This document shows, piece by piece, positions 1 through 6,875 of a DNA stretch of 22,549 nucleotides. This DNA comes from a virus. A model generated the notes under the pieces. That model saw only the letters and a program-made list of their open reading frames with translations. It did not search any database and was not told the DNA's origin. How positions within the stretch are numbered: the first letter of the stretch is position 1; every line of letters begins with the position of its first letter. The stretch spans positions 1 to 22,549 of IMG/VR virus record IMGVR_UViG_3300008954_000300, one strand, 5' to 3'. A program made the position numbers and the translations under genes.

Positions 1-569
1 CCGCCTTGGAATATCGCCAAGCTAACCGCGAACGTGGGCGCCAGGCCGCGGTCTGCGGCCCATCTGTCTATTTGCTGGTTTGTCTCGGTGTACTTAGGAT
101 TCTTTGGTTTGTAGTCGTGCACTGCTATGGCCCATGGTTTGCCTTGGTCTTCTCGCATAAGGCAGCCGCGCCAGGCCCAATCCAGTGCAAACCGGGTAGG
201 CCGCGGGGCGTGGTCGGCGTCGTAGAATATGAGCCCAAAATGCTCGGGCGCCAGGCAGGGGAGTAGCCGGTGCAAGTCGCCGGCCATGGGCGCCACTCGG
301 TCTAGCTCTAGGGCGGCCTCGATGTTCGCCAGCCACTTCGGTAATAGCTCGCTGCGTTTTCGGGGGCCGGCCACTGCTTCGGTAAAGGCGTCGCCTAGCC
401 ACGTATCGACGGTCACCACGTGCGCGGCCACTTGTCCGATAACGGTGGTGCTTAGGCCCTGCCAGCCGCCTACCTCGAGAACGTGCCGGCCGCGGGCTAG
501 TTTGCTTAGGGCGGTCTGTTCATCGCGGTGCAGCCAGCCGGCGGGTTTGCGTGTGGTGCCGGTGCTCAT
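1..569 (-). CDS. Class I SAM-dependent methyltransferase, 3' end cut by window edge
   Basis: My minus-strand translation from ATG at 569 stays open for 189 codons to the window edge, so the C-terminus is missing. Residues 30-41 read VLEVGGWQGLST, a glycine-rich SAM-binding motif I. An acidic VD follows at 54-55 (motif II position). DADH at 117-120 and HDY at 151-153 fit the class I methyltransferases of the Methyltransf_24/CmcI kind. The ATG overlaps the stop of the sulfotransferase gene by four bases (ATGA), so translation is probably coupled. The same kind of domain occurs inside the glycosyltransferase two genes upstream. By context I infer O-methylation of a sugar or sulfated glycan. The substrate cannot be read from sequence, and a small-molecule or protein substrate is possible. 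Confidence 0.85.
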   Translation of the reverse strand, partial: MSTGTTRKPAGWLHRDEQTALSKLARGRHVLEVGGWQGLSTTVIGQVAAHVVTVDTWLGDAFTEAVAGPRKRSELLPKWLANIEAALELDRVAPMAGDLHRLLPCLAPEHFGLIFYDADHAPRPTRFALDWAWRGCLMREDQGKPWAIAVHDYKPKNPKYTETNQQIDRWAADRGLAPTFAVSLAIFQG

Positions 570-1204
570 GTTGTCGCCTTGGGTTTGGGTGTCGTCGCCG
601 GTAGTTGGTAGCGCCACTCTCGCAAGTCGGCCGCGTAGAATTTGGCGGCCAGGTCGGCGGACTCTGGGCAGTAGTAGCCAGTCCAGGCCTTCTTGCCGGG
701 TGATGGGTTCATGTGTGGCAGCGGGCCTAGTGGTGCAAAGGGCGGCCGTAATACGGTCTCCCAGTAATGGGCCAGGCCCTCGAAACGGTAGACGGCCTGC
801 GGTTTCCGCCTGGCGTGGTCAATTAGTAGCTTGGCCGGCCGCCAGTGCCTGTCTACGGTCGCCGGGTCTTGGGTGCAAACCCATCTAGCCCAGTCTAGAA
901 ACGGGGCGTTGGGTGGCAGCGGGCATTTGCCGCGTAGTCGTTTCGCCAGGTCCTTCTGTAGTTTCTCGCAGTAGTTGCTCACCAGTCTATCGAACGGGTG
1001 GCGAACAAAAGTAAACAGCAACCGCGGCCGCCAGTCGTCGGGCACTTGCTCAAATGCGTTATGGCAATGGGCGTGGCCGCCATCTCGCACGGTGTGGCCA
1101 TCGGTCTGCAATAAAGCGGCCTTTATGCTGGTGCAACCGCTCTTTGGCATTTCGATATATTCCAGGCCCGCGGCCTGGCTGACGTATCGGGGCGGGCGCC
1201 TCAT
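566..1204 (-). CDS. PAPS-dependent sulfotransferase
   Basis: This 212-residue protein carries both PAPS-binding signatures of the Sulfotransfer family. The 5'-phosphosulfate loop is MPKSGCTS at residues 19-26. The 3'-phosphate site is FVRHPFDRLVSNY at 66-78. Such enzymes move a sulfuryl group from PAPS to a hydroxyl, most often on a carbohydrate. The reading frame is open further upstream, but I chose ATG 1204 because it overlaps the TGA of the glycosyltransferase gene as ATGA and because the PAPS loop follows about 18 residues later, as usual. The protein is short for the family but contains the core. It has no signal peptide or membrane segment, so it is probably cytoplasmic. Context suggests sulfation of a glycan built by the neighbouring glycosyltransferase. 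The family call is firm; the substrate is inferred. Confidence 0.9.
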   Translation of the reverse strand: MRRPPRYVSQAAGLEYIEMPKSGCTSIKAALLQTDGHTVRDGGHAHCHNAFEQVPDDWRPRLLFTFVRHPFDRLVSNYCEKLQKDLAKRLRGKCPLPPNAPFLDWARWVCTQDPATVDRHWRPAKLLIDHARRKPQAVYRFEGLAHYWETVLRPPFAPLGPLPHMNPSPGKKAWTGYYCPESADLAAKFYAADLREWRYQLPATTPKPKATT

Positions 1205-3228
1205 TGGGCGGCCTCGTCCAGCTTGGGCCAATAGCCTAGCGGGCAGGTCTGGCTGGCTAGTTTCGCCTTGGCGGCCAGGTAGCAACCGCAAACCGCGCAG
1301 CGGGTATTGCGGCGCTGCGTGCAGGTGCTGCAAACCTTTAGCCGGGCCTCTAGCTCATCGGCCGTGCAGGTCTTGCCGGCGCTAAAAGCAAACCCTACCA
1401 GCGCTTTGCCTAGGTTGCCGGCTAGTTCGGTGGCCGGTGGCAGCTGCGGTTTGTCCTCGTCCAGGCGGCCCACCACGGTTAGGCCGTGCTGCTTCTCGGT
1501 GTGGCTGATGACTGACCATTCGGGACTGTCGGCCATGAAATCACGCAACACGGGAAGCAAACCGGGGCCGCCGTCTACGCCTGTTTCGCCGTGGGTCTGG
1601 GTGTCGTGCAGTACGATAAACCGCGAAACACGGGGGCCCCACTTCGCCAGCTGCTCGCGTAGCACTTGGGCGCGGTGTTCGTCGTCGATAAATAGTAAGT
1701 CGGTGGCGTCCTGCGGGCCCTCGGTGTGCGGTCCTTTCTTGCGGTGCGTTATCTCCACGTCTACGCCATCGGCGCGGGCGTACTCAATCGCTCGCGTTAG
1801 AGTCCTGTCGTTTTCGATCTGGTAGCTAACTAGCGCCGCGGGCCTGGCGGATAGTAGCGCTACCGTAGACTCGCGGCGCTTCGTTATTTCGGTGACGTGG
1901 CCAACTTTGCCGGCCAGGTCGCGTAGCGTTGGCAGGTGCTGGTCTAGGTCACGCGGTAGACTGGCCAGAATTGCGTATAGCGCGTCCAGTGTGTCGGCGT
2001 TGTCGAGCTGCTTAGTGGCCTGGCAGCCGCCGCACTTTCTCGGCTGGCCGGTGGCTAGTGGTTCGTCGTTGGTTATCGGGTCGTCGGTTAGGTGTTCCCA
2101 GTTGGCCTGGGTTAGTTGGCCATCTAGAACGAAATGCTCATGGATGGGATCAAGCGATAGGCCTAGTTCGTCAAGTTCTAAGACATAATTGCGGACCTTG
2201 TTATAAAGCGTTAACGGGTAGGGTACGCCATCCGGCCGGCCGAATCGGTGCAGCCACTTTAGCCAGGGTAGGCAGATAGCGCGGCCGCCCTGTTGCCGGT
2301 ATTTCGTGTGAATGTATAGTTCTTCGCCGCCAAACCCTTTGGCGTGTTCATTGAATCCAGGCCAGCTATCTACGCGGGCTGAGAATACGCCTAGCCCGCA
2401 ACCTGGAATAGCGAAGGGCGCGTCGGTGTCTGATTCGCCTAGCGGGTAGAATCCTAGGGCGTGCAGGGCCTGTTGGTGGTTCGCCCATGGCAGGGCCTCG
2501 GGCAGGGCCTGGTCGCAGTTATAGCAAGCCGTGATTGGTACCTGCGTCTCTAGGCTGCGAAACTGCACCACGTCGCCGCCGTCTCCGGTGTGCTGGACGG
2601 TCGCCAGGTGCACGCCTTTGGGCCCGCAATTGCATCGCCAGGCCTTGCCCCAAGTTCCCCACATTTCGCCGCGCCAGGCGTCGTCAAAATGGGTCGTTAC
2701 GTCTTGCGGGCGGGTTTCGCCGCGGCGCATGTGCAAGTAGCCGCGCAGGGTGTCGTAGATAAGCGGGCCGCTGTAAATATCGGCCCGCGGTTCGTCGGTG
2801 TCGTACCAATCCAGCAAGCGGTCTAGCGTGCCGGGTGGCAGCAAGACGTGGCAGTCCATGACAAGAACGGCCGGCGCGGCCGCTTCCTCGAATATCTTCT
2901 GCCGGGTCGCGCTGGTGCCGATGTCGTCTTTAAGGTGCACCACGCGGGCGCCGGCCAGGCCGACTTGGGCAAACTGGTCATCCTGGCCGGCCTCGTCTCG
3001 CCGGTCGTCCCAAGTCTGCGAGTTGGGGTTATACGTGCGGCCGGCCATAGCGCCGTTTATTAGGCCGCCGGCCATCTGGCTATGCGGGCTGCCGATGCTG
3101 TTATCCACCACGATTAGCTCGCAGTGTTGCATGGCCTCGGGGTGGTGTAGCCGCAAACTCTGTAGCGTGAAATAGAGCCCGTGATAGTCGGTATGGTGCG
3201 CCATACCGATGGTTAGCCTAGGCTGCAT
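1201..3228 (-). CDS. Glycosyltransferase / methyltransferase-like / zinc-ribbon fusion
   Basis: The 675 residues fall into three parts. Residues 1-350 are a GT-A glycosyltransferase: LIVVDN at 38-43, a metal-binding DCH at 125-127 in VLVMDCHVLLPPG, and GFGGEE at 298-303 followed by GG at 314-315, P321 and H327. DxH plus this distal block recalls polypeptide GalNAc transferases (GT27), although the family cannot be fixed without a profile search. Residues 415-590 look like a class I methyltransferase of the CmcI type, with DLLFIDDEH at 510-518 and HDTQTHGETG at 541-550. The C-terminus has CSTC (633-636), CAVCGC (644-649) and CP (662-663), a probable zinc ribbon. ATG 3228 has GAGG six bases upstream. 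The gene follows the adhesin and membrane-protein genes and overlaps the sulfotransferase gene, which suggests glycan addition to virion or host surface. Confidence 0.87.
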   Translation of the reverse strand: MQPRLTIGMAHHTDYHGLYFTLQSLRLHHPEAMQHCELIVVDNSIGSPHSQMAGGLINGAMAGRTYNPNSQTWDDRRDEAGQDDQFAQVGLAGARVVHLKDDIGTSATRQKIFEEAAAPAVLVMDCHVLLPPGTLDRLLDWYDTDEPRADIYSGPLIYDTLRGYLHMRRGETRPQDVTTHFDDAWRGEMWGTWGKAWRCNCGPKGVHLATVQHTGDGGDVVQFRSLETQVPITACYNCDQALPEALPWANHQQALHALGFYPLGESDTDAPFAIPGCGLGVFSARVDSWPGFNEHAKGFGGEELYIHTKYRQQGGRAICLPWLKWLHRFGRPDGVPYPLTLYNKVRNYVLELDELGLSLDPIHEHFVLDGQLTQANWEHLTDDPITNDEPLATGQPRKCGGCQATKQLDNADTLDALYAILASLPRDLDQHLPTLRDLAGKVGHVTEITKRRESTVALLSARPAALVSYQIENDRTLTRAIEYARADGVDVEITHRKKGPHTEGPQDATDLLFIDDEHRAQVLREQLAKWGPRVSRFIVLHDTQTHGETGVDGGPGLLPVLRDFMADSPEWSVISHTEKQHGLTVVGRLDEDKPQLPPATELAGNLGKALVGFAFSAGKTCTADELEARLKVCSTCTQRRNTRCAVCGCYLAAKAKLASQTCPLGYWPKLDEAAQ

Positions 3229-3290
3229 GGCCGGCCTCGCTGGTTTTGGGTGTGTGTGTTTTTCGCCGGTCGCAGTGTATCAAATAGCGG

Positions 3291-3644
3291 CTACTTCTGC
3301 AGTACAAAGGTGGCCAGCTGAATTAGCACGGGCACAATAATTACCAGCGCAGCTATCACTGCGTAGGCGCCGCGGCTGAAGGCGCGGTCTCTGTCGTGGC
3401 CTTTGCTGGCCGCGGCTATCGTGCAGATTTGGGCCTCTACGCGGTCGGCGCGTAGCGTGGCGGCCTTGTGGGTTTCTTCGCAGCGCACCAGGTGGGACTG
3501 CAGACTGCTGGCGGTTTCGTGGGCGGTTTCGTGCATTTCCTCGTTCCACTTGTGTTGAGCTGCCCACCAGGCATCCAGTTTACCCGTTTCGCTCGCTATT
3601 CGCCGTTCTAAGTCGGCCAGCCGTTCCGCGGTCGTCTTCGCCAT
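3291..3644 (-). CDS. Coiled-coil protein with C-terminal membrane helix, holin-like (XhlA-type) candidate
   Basis: The 117-residue product begins with a hydrophilic, heptad-like helical region (about residues 1-75, rich in Ala, Glu and Arg). It ends with one hydrophobic segment, AYAVIAALVIIVPVLIQLA, followed by a short tail ending in Lys. Coiled coil plus a single C-terminal transmembrane helix is the layout of XhlA-type haemolysin/holin accessory proteins. The position after the tail genes is also where lysis genes often sit. No endolysin is visible in the window, so the role is only suggested. A tail-associated membrane protein or a spanin part are other options. GAGG lies eight bases before ATG 3644. 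Confidence 0.7.
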   Translation of the reverse strand: MAKTTAERLADLERRIASETGKLDAWWAAQHKWNEEMHETAHETASSLQSHLVRCEETHKAATLRADRVEAQICTIAAASKGHDRDRAFSRGAYAVIAALVIIVPVLIQLATFVLQK

Positions 3645-3680
3645 CGTGGCGGCCTCGTTATCGTGTTGCGTCGTGCGTTT

Positions 3681-6059
3681 CTACGGTGGCGGTAGCGTGG
3701 AAGTGCCTTCTGTTACTCCTAGGCCGCTGTTACCGCAGCAGTCGGTTAGCTGCATTTGGTTCGCGTGGCTGCCAGTCCCGCGGGGCCGCCGGCATAGGCT
3801 ACCGTCCTGGCCGCAGCTGCAATTGTCGGTAACCTTTACCCATCGGCCAGGCGCGGGCCATTGCTGCCATAGCCAGGCGCAATGGCCACATGCGTTGGGG
3901 TCGCAGGTGGTGGTGGTGGTCGGGCCGGCCGTGGTGGTGGTGGTGGTGGTCGCGCAGGGGCCACAGTCGCAATTGACGCAGCGGGCGTCCCCGGCGCATG
4001 TCAGCGTACCGTCTAGGCAGCTGTTATAGGTCGATGGGTCCGCGCCCATGCAAACCGCGGCGCTTGGTGGGGTGTCACAGTATACGCCTGTATCTTCGAC
4101 TTCCCACGTTCGGGTTACGATGTTGCAACGGTATTGTATACAGCAATCGTCATCCGCGCAGGTCATGGCCGCGCACGGGGCGCAGGTGGTGGTGGTCGTC
4201 GTGGTGGTACACTCAGTGCTACCGCACGGGCAAGTTATCATTTCGCCTAGGTGTGCGCAGTCGCAGGGGCTGGCCGGTGCTAGGCAGGGGTCTGGCTCAC
4301 CGCAGCAGTTATCAGGTTCTTGCAATTCCCAGTAGGGAAAACAGCCAGGGCCGGCCGTCGTTACGCCAGTGCAGCAACCGGGCGGGCTATCGACGCACTT
4401 CCAAAAACGCTCGCCGCTGCCAGGCGTGCAGGTCGTGGTGGTCGTGGGGCTGCCGGTCGTCGTGGTTGGTCCGCCGGTGCTGGTTGTTGGGGCGGCTGTC
4501 GTGGTGGATGTGCTGGTCGTGGTGGGCTGGCAGGGAATCCAGCGGGTTTCGCAAGCCGCGCCGCCGTCGATGGCCGGGTAGGCGCAATTGCAGCCGGTGC
4601 GGCATAGGTCCTGCACCATAATCCACTCGCTACTGGTGTGCTCCCACTCCCACTTGCACTGATGGCAGTCGCCGGTGGTGGTGGTCGGCTGGCCGGTCGT
4701 CGTCGTGGTCGTTGGGTAGCAGACATTTGCGCAGGGGTCGATAGTGGTAGGCGGGCTGCCGCAGGGCGTGCGTTCGGGGCCGCAGTTGTTGCCGGGTACG
4801 CTCGGCGGCTGGCAGGTGCAATCTATTATGCCGCCACTCTCGCACTGCCAGGTGGTTAACTTCCACTCGCTCGAGTCGGGCAACCACCAGTATTCGCAAT
4901 AGCCCGTGCACCAGGGCGCGGGGGTCGGCGGTGGTGGCGGTGGTGCTACGCAATTGGTGCTCTGGGGCGTGCAATGGTCGCCACCGTCAACGGTCGGACT
5001 CGGGCAAGGGCAGCTGGCCGGGCAACCGTTTAGAATGTTCACCCACCCTAGGCCGCCTAGGTTGTTTGGTAGCCATTGCCAATTACAGCTGCCGCTACAA
5101 TCGTCGGGCGCGTCGGTGGTGGTGGTAGTGGTGCCGCTGCAGTCGCAGGTGGTGGTGGTGGTCGGGCTTACTGTCGTGGTGCTGGTCGTGCCGCAGCTGG
5201 GCGGTACGTTTACCTCTTTCGCGCACCAGGTTATGGTCTTTTCTTGGTCAACCACTCCACAAAATGGCGGGTAGAGGCAATTGCAATCCGCGGTGGTGGT
5301 CGTCGTCGGGCTGCCGGTCGTCGTTGGGCTGGCGGTGGTGGTGGTCGCCGCTTCACAGAAACAGTTGCGCAGGTCGGGCGCGGCCGTGGTGCTAGTGGTG
5401 GTGGTCGCCGCGGCGCAACCGTCGCTACTAATCCGCCAGTAATTGCCGGTTTCCTCCCATAGCCATTCGCACGTCCCATCACACTGCATTCGTGGTACGG
5501 GCTGCCAGGTGGTGGTGGTTAGCAGTGGGTTTATAGTGGTGGTTGCGCTACTGCAGGGGCCCGATAGGACCACTGCGCATAGGTGTAGGCCGGTCGTGCC
5601 GGGCTGCCACAGTATTCGGGTGGTGCCGGTTTCGTTGGACGTAAAATACGTGCTTGCTTCCACCACGTCGCAGCGGGTGTGGCGGGTGTTGGTGATGTTT
5701 ACCCATGCTCGCACCACGCCTGATACCTGCAGCTGGTCGATCCCGTTTTCGGGTATCGGGCGCGTTAGTACGCCATAGCAACCGTTTGGGCCTTTTGGGA
5801 TAGCCGCGGTAAACCATAGATGTCGGGGCTGGAAGACTAGATTATCGCAAACCTCGAGCACTTCGCCGCGGGCCCTGTCGGCGCAGCTATTGTTGCGGGC
5901 CTTTATGGTGTCGGTCGGGTAGTAGTCTGGGTTTGGCCCTCGCTCGTCTCGCAGTTCGCGGCGGCTCTGGTAGTCGTTTAGCGCGTCCTGCAGGGCGTTC
6001 CAATTCCTTGCAGAAATGGAATCAAGGGGCTCGCCTGGCTGGAACTTTTCGCCGGTCAT
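3681..6059 (-). CDS. Thr-rich modular adhesin / tail fibre-like protein with Cys/Trp modules
   Basis: This 792-residue protein is probably a tail-tip or head-surface adhesin. Residues 1-185 form a non-repetitive domain (DSISARNWNALQDALNDY at 13-30) that probably anchors it to the virion. After that, small Cys-rich modules alternate with poly-Thr linkers. Five modules start with C-x(2,3)-C-x-[WY]-x-W at about residues 193, 321, 384, 465 and 724. Each continues with another Trp and, in most, a C-x-C-x(2)-P segment. An irregular Cys-rich section lies at 550-702. Linkers are runs of up to eight Thr, interrupted ten times by T-x-x-P. The high Cys count suggests disulfide-bonded extracellular domains. 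Thr is written mostly as ACC, giving GGT repeats on the plus strand. ATG 6059 directly follows the upstream stop. Receptor binding or carbohydrate binding is inferred, not shown. Confidence 0.85.
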   Translation of the reverse strand: MTGEKFQPGEPLDSISARNWNALQDALNDYQSRRELRDERGPNPDYYPTDTIKARNNSCADRARGEVLEVCDNLVFQPRHLWFTAAIPKGPNGCYGVLTRPIPENGIDQLQVSGVVRAWVNITNTRHTRCDVVEASTYFTSNETGTTRILWQPGTTGLHLCAVVLSGPCSSATTTINPLLTTTTWQPVPRMQCDGTCEWLWEETGNYWRISSDGCAAATTTTSTTAAPDLRNCFCEAATTTTASPTTTGSPTTTTTADCNCLYPPFCGVVDQEKTITWCAKEVNVPPSCGTTSTTTVSPTTTTTCDCSGTTTTTTDAPDDCSGSCNWQWLPNNLGGLGWVNILNGCPASCPCPSPTVDGGDHCTPQSTNCVAPPPPPPTPAPWCTGYCEYWWLPDSSEWKLTTWQCESGGIIDCTCQPPSVPGNNCGPERTPCGSPPTTIDPCANVCYPTTTTTTGQPTTTTGDCHQCKWEWEHTSSEWIMVQDLCRTGCNCAYPAIDGGAACETRWIPCQPTTTSTSTTTAAPTTSTGGPTTTTGSPTTTTTCTPGSGERFWKCVDSPPGCCTGVTTAGPGCFPYWELQEPDNCCGEPDPCLAPASPCDCAHLGEMITCPCGSTECTTTTTTTTCAPCAAMTCADDDCCIQYRCNIVTRTWEVEDTGVYCDTPPSAAVCMGADPSTYNSCLDGTLTCAGDARCVNCDCGPCATTTTTTTAGPTTTTTCDPNACGHCAWLWQQWPAPGRWVKVTDNCSCGQDGSLCRRPRGTGSHANQMQLTDCCGNSGLGVTEGTSTLPPP
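3906..3950. repeat. (GGT)n trinucleotide tracts encoding poly-Thr
   Basis: On the plus strand there are five tandem GGT units at 3906-3920 and six at 3933-3950, separated by a GC-rich spacer. Read on the minus strand they are ACC threonine codons of the adhesin linkers. Slippage would add or remove whole Thr residues without breaking the frame. The G-rich strand could also form G-quadruplex-like structures. Confidence 0.9.
5115..5162. repeat. (GGT)n tracts in adhesin linker coding region
   Basis: Two short GGT runs lie at about 5115-5132 and 5148-5162, separated by a non-repetitive stretch coding for CDCSG. Similar shorter runs occur near 4185-4209, 5290-5300 and 5333-5346. All lie in Thr-linker codons of the adhesin gene. 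Confidence 0.8.
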
Positions 6060-6863
6060 TTATCCGAATCCTAGGGCCGCTGCAAAGTCGAGCGTTTGGT
6101 AGATGCGTTCCACGTACACCCATTGGGGGCGCTTTACGGGGGCGGTGCCGACTGTGGCGTCCTCGTAGCTAATCCACGCGTGCTCCCATCCTTTTTTCGC
6201 CACGCCTGTTACGTTGCCGAAGGTCTGGCCTGTTAGGTTCTCACTCATAGCGAAGGCATAATTGACGCTTACATCGGCCTCGGTTCCTTCGCTGCCAGTC
6301 GCGCCTAAAAATAGCACTTCGCCAGGCGCGAAGGTTAGGAACGTGGTCGAATTTACTCTGCCAGTCCAGCGGGCCAGGTTCTTTATCTGGGCCATGTTCA
6401 TGTGGCCTTGAGGGTGGGTAAATGCGGCCTGCACTTTTAGCGCGGGTATCGTAATGTCTACGCCGCCTATCTGATCGCCGTTAACTCCGATGGCGCCGCC
6501 CATATCGGGCGCGGTGGCGGCCGCGGTGCTGGCCGTGTATCGGTTCACGGTCTGCAGGCTATTGGTGATGTGTACCGTACCGCCCGTGGTGTCAAAGGAT
6601 AGCGTTACCTGGCCGGTCTGCTTCTTTCGTGGGCTATATGGGACTTCAACCTCCCACAAATTATAGCCGCGGGGCGTGACGCGCAGGTCTTGCCTGTAGA
6701 TAGTCCCTTTTCGGTGCGCGATAATGTAGGGCGTCGCGCCTACTGCGTAGTTTTGCACGTAGTCGCTATCGTTCGATCCGGCCGCGGTATATATGCGGGT
6801 CTCCGCGGGCGGGACTTGTGAAGTCGAGCGACTAGAACGGCTTTCGGTGAATCTAAATACCAT
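6060..6863 (-). CDS. Conserved tail-tip / distal tail protein candidate
   Basis: This 267-residue protein directly follows the tape measure and precedes the adhesin, the slot for distal tail and baseplate-hub proteins in siphoviruses. It is largely predicted beta, with no signal peptide or membrane helix. Visible blocks are GYNLWEVEVPYSP (about 75-87), GAIGVNGDQIGGVDITIP (about 123-140), APGEVLFLGATGSEG (about 178-192) and a C-terminal VYVERIYQTLDFAAALGFG. They look like those of a phage protein family I have seen without an agreed name. ATG 6863 lies 12 bases past the tape-measure stop and has only a weak CCAGG upstream. Virion structural role is likely from position; the exact role is not known. 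Confidence 0.75.
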   Translation of the reverse strand: MVFRFTESRSSRSTSQVPPAETRIYTAAGSNDSDYVQNYAVGATPYIIAHRKGTIYRQDLRVTPRGYNLWEVEVPYSPRKKQTGQVTLSFDTTGGTVHITNSLQTVNRYTASTAAATAPDMGGAIGVNGDQIGGVDITIPALKVQAAFTHPQGHMNMAQIKNLARWTGRVNSTTFLTFAPGEVLFLGATGSEGTEADVSVNYAFAMSENLTGQTFGNVTGVAKKGWEHAWISYEDATVGTAPVKRPQWVYVERIYQTLDFAAALGFG

Positions 6864-6875
6864 GGCCTGGCGTTT

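Larger units (their letters stand above)
3890..5483 (-). repeat. Five degenerate protein modules, C-x(2,3)-C-x-W-x-W type, inside the adhesin
   Basis: Module starts fall at about 5483 (CDGTCEWLW), 5099 (CSGSCNWQW), 4910 (CTGYCEYWW), 4667 (CHQCKWEW) and 3890 (CGHCAWLW). Most modules then show a further W, a C-x-C pair, a Pro and a final Cys over 40 to 55 residues. The copies have diverged, so this is an old domain duplication rather than recent DNA duplication. I cannot assign the module to a named family by eye. Confidence 0.75.

Noticed and set aside
229-888. Long plus-strand open frame (219 codons) opposite the methyltransferase and sulfotransferase genes
   Set aside because: The protein is low-complexity Ser/Arg/Pro with no domain, and it lies opposite two well-supported enzymes. 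It is a GC-rich antisense shadow.
3998-4621. Plus-strand frames rich in Arg, Gly, Trp and Val opposite the adhesin
   Set aside because: They arise from reading GGT/GTG repeats in other frames and have no recognisable fold.
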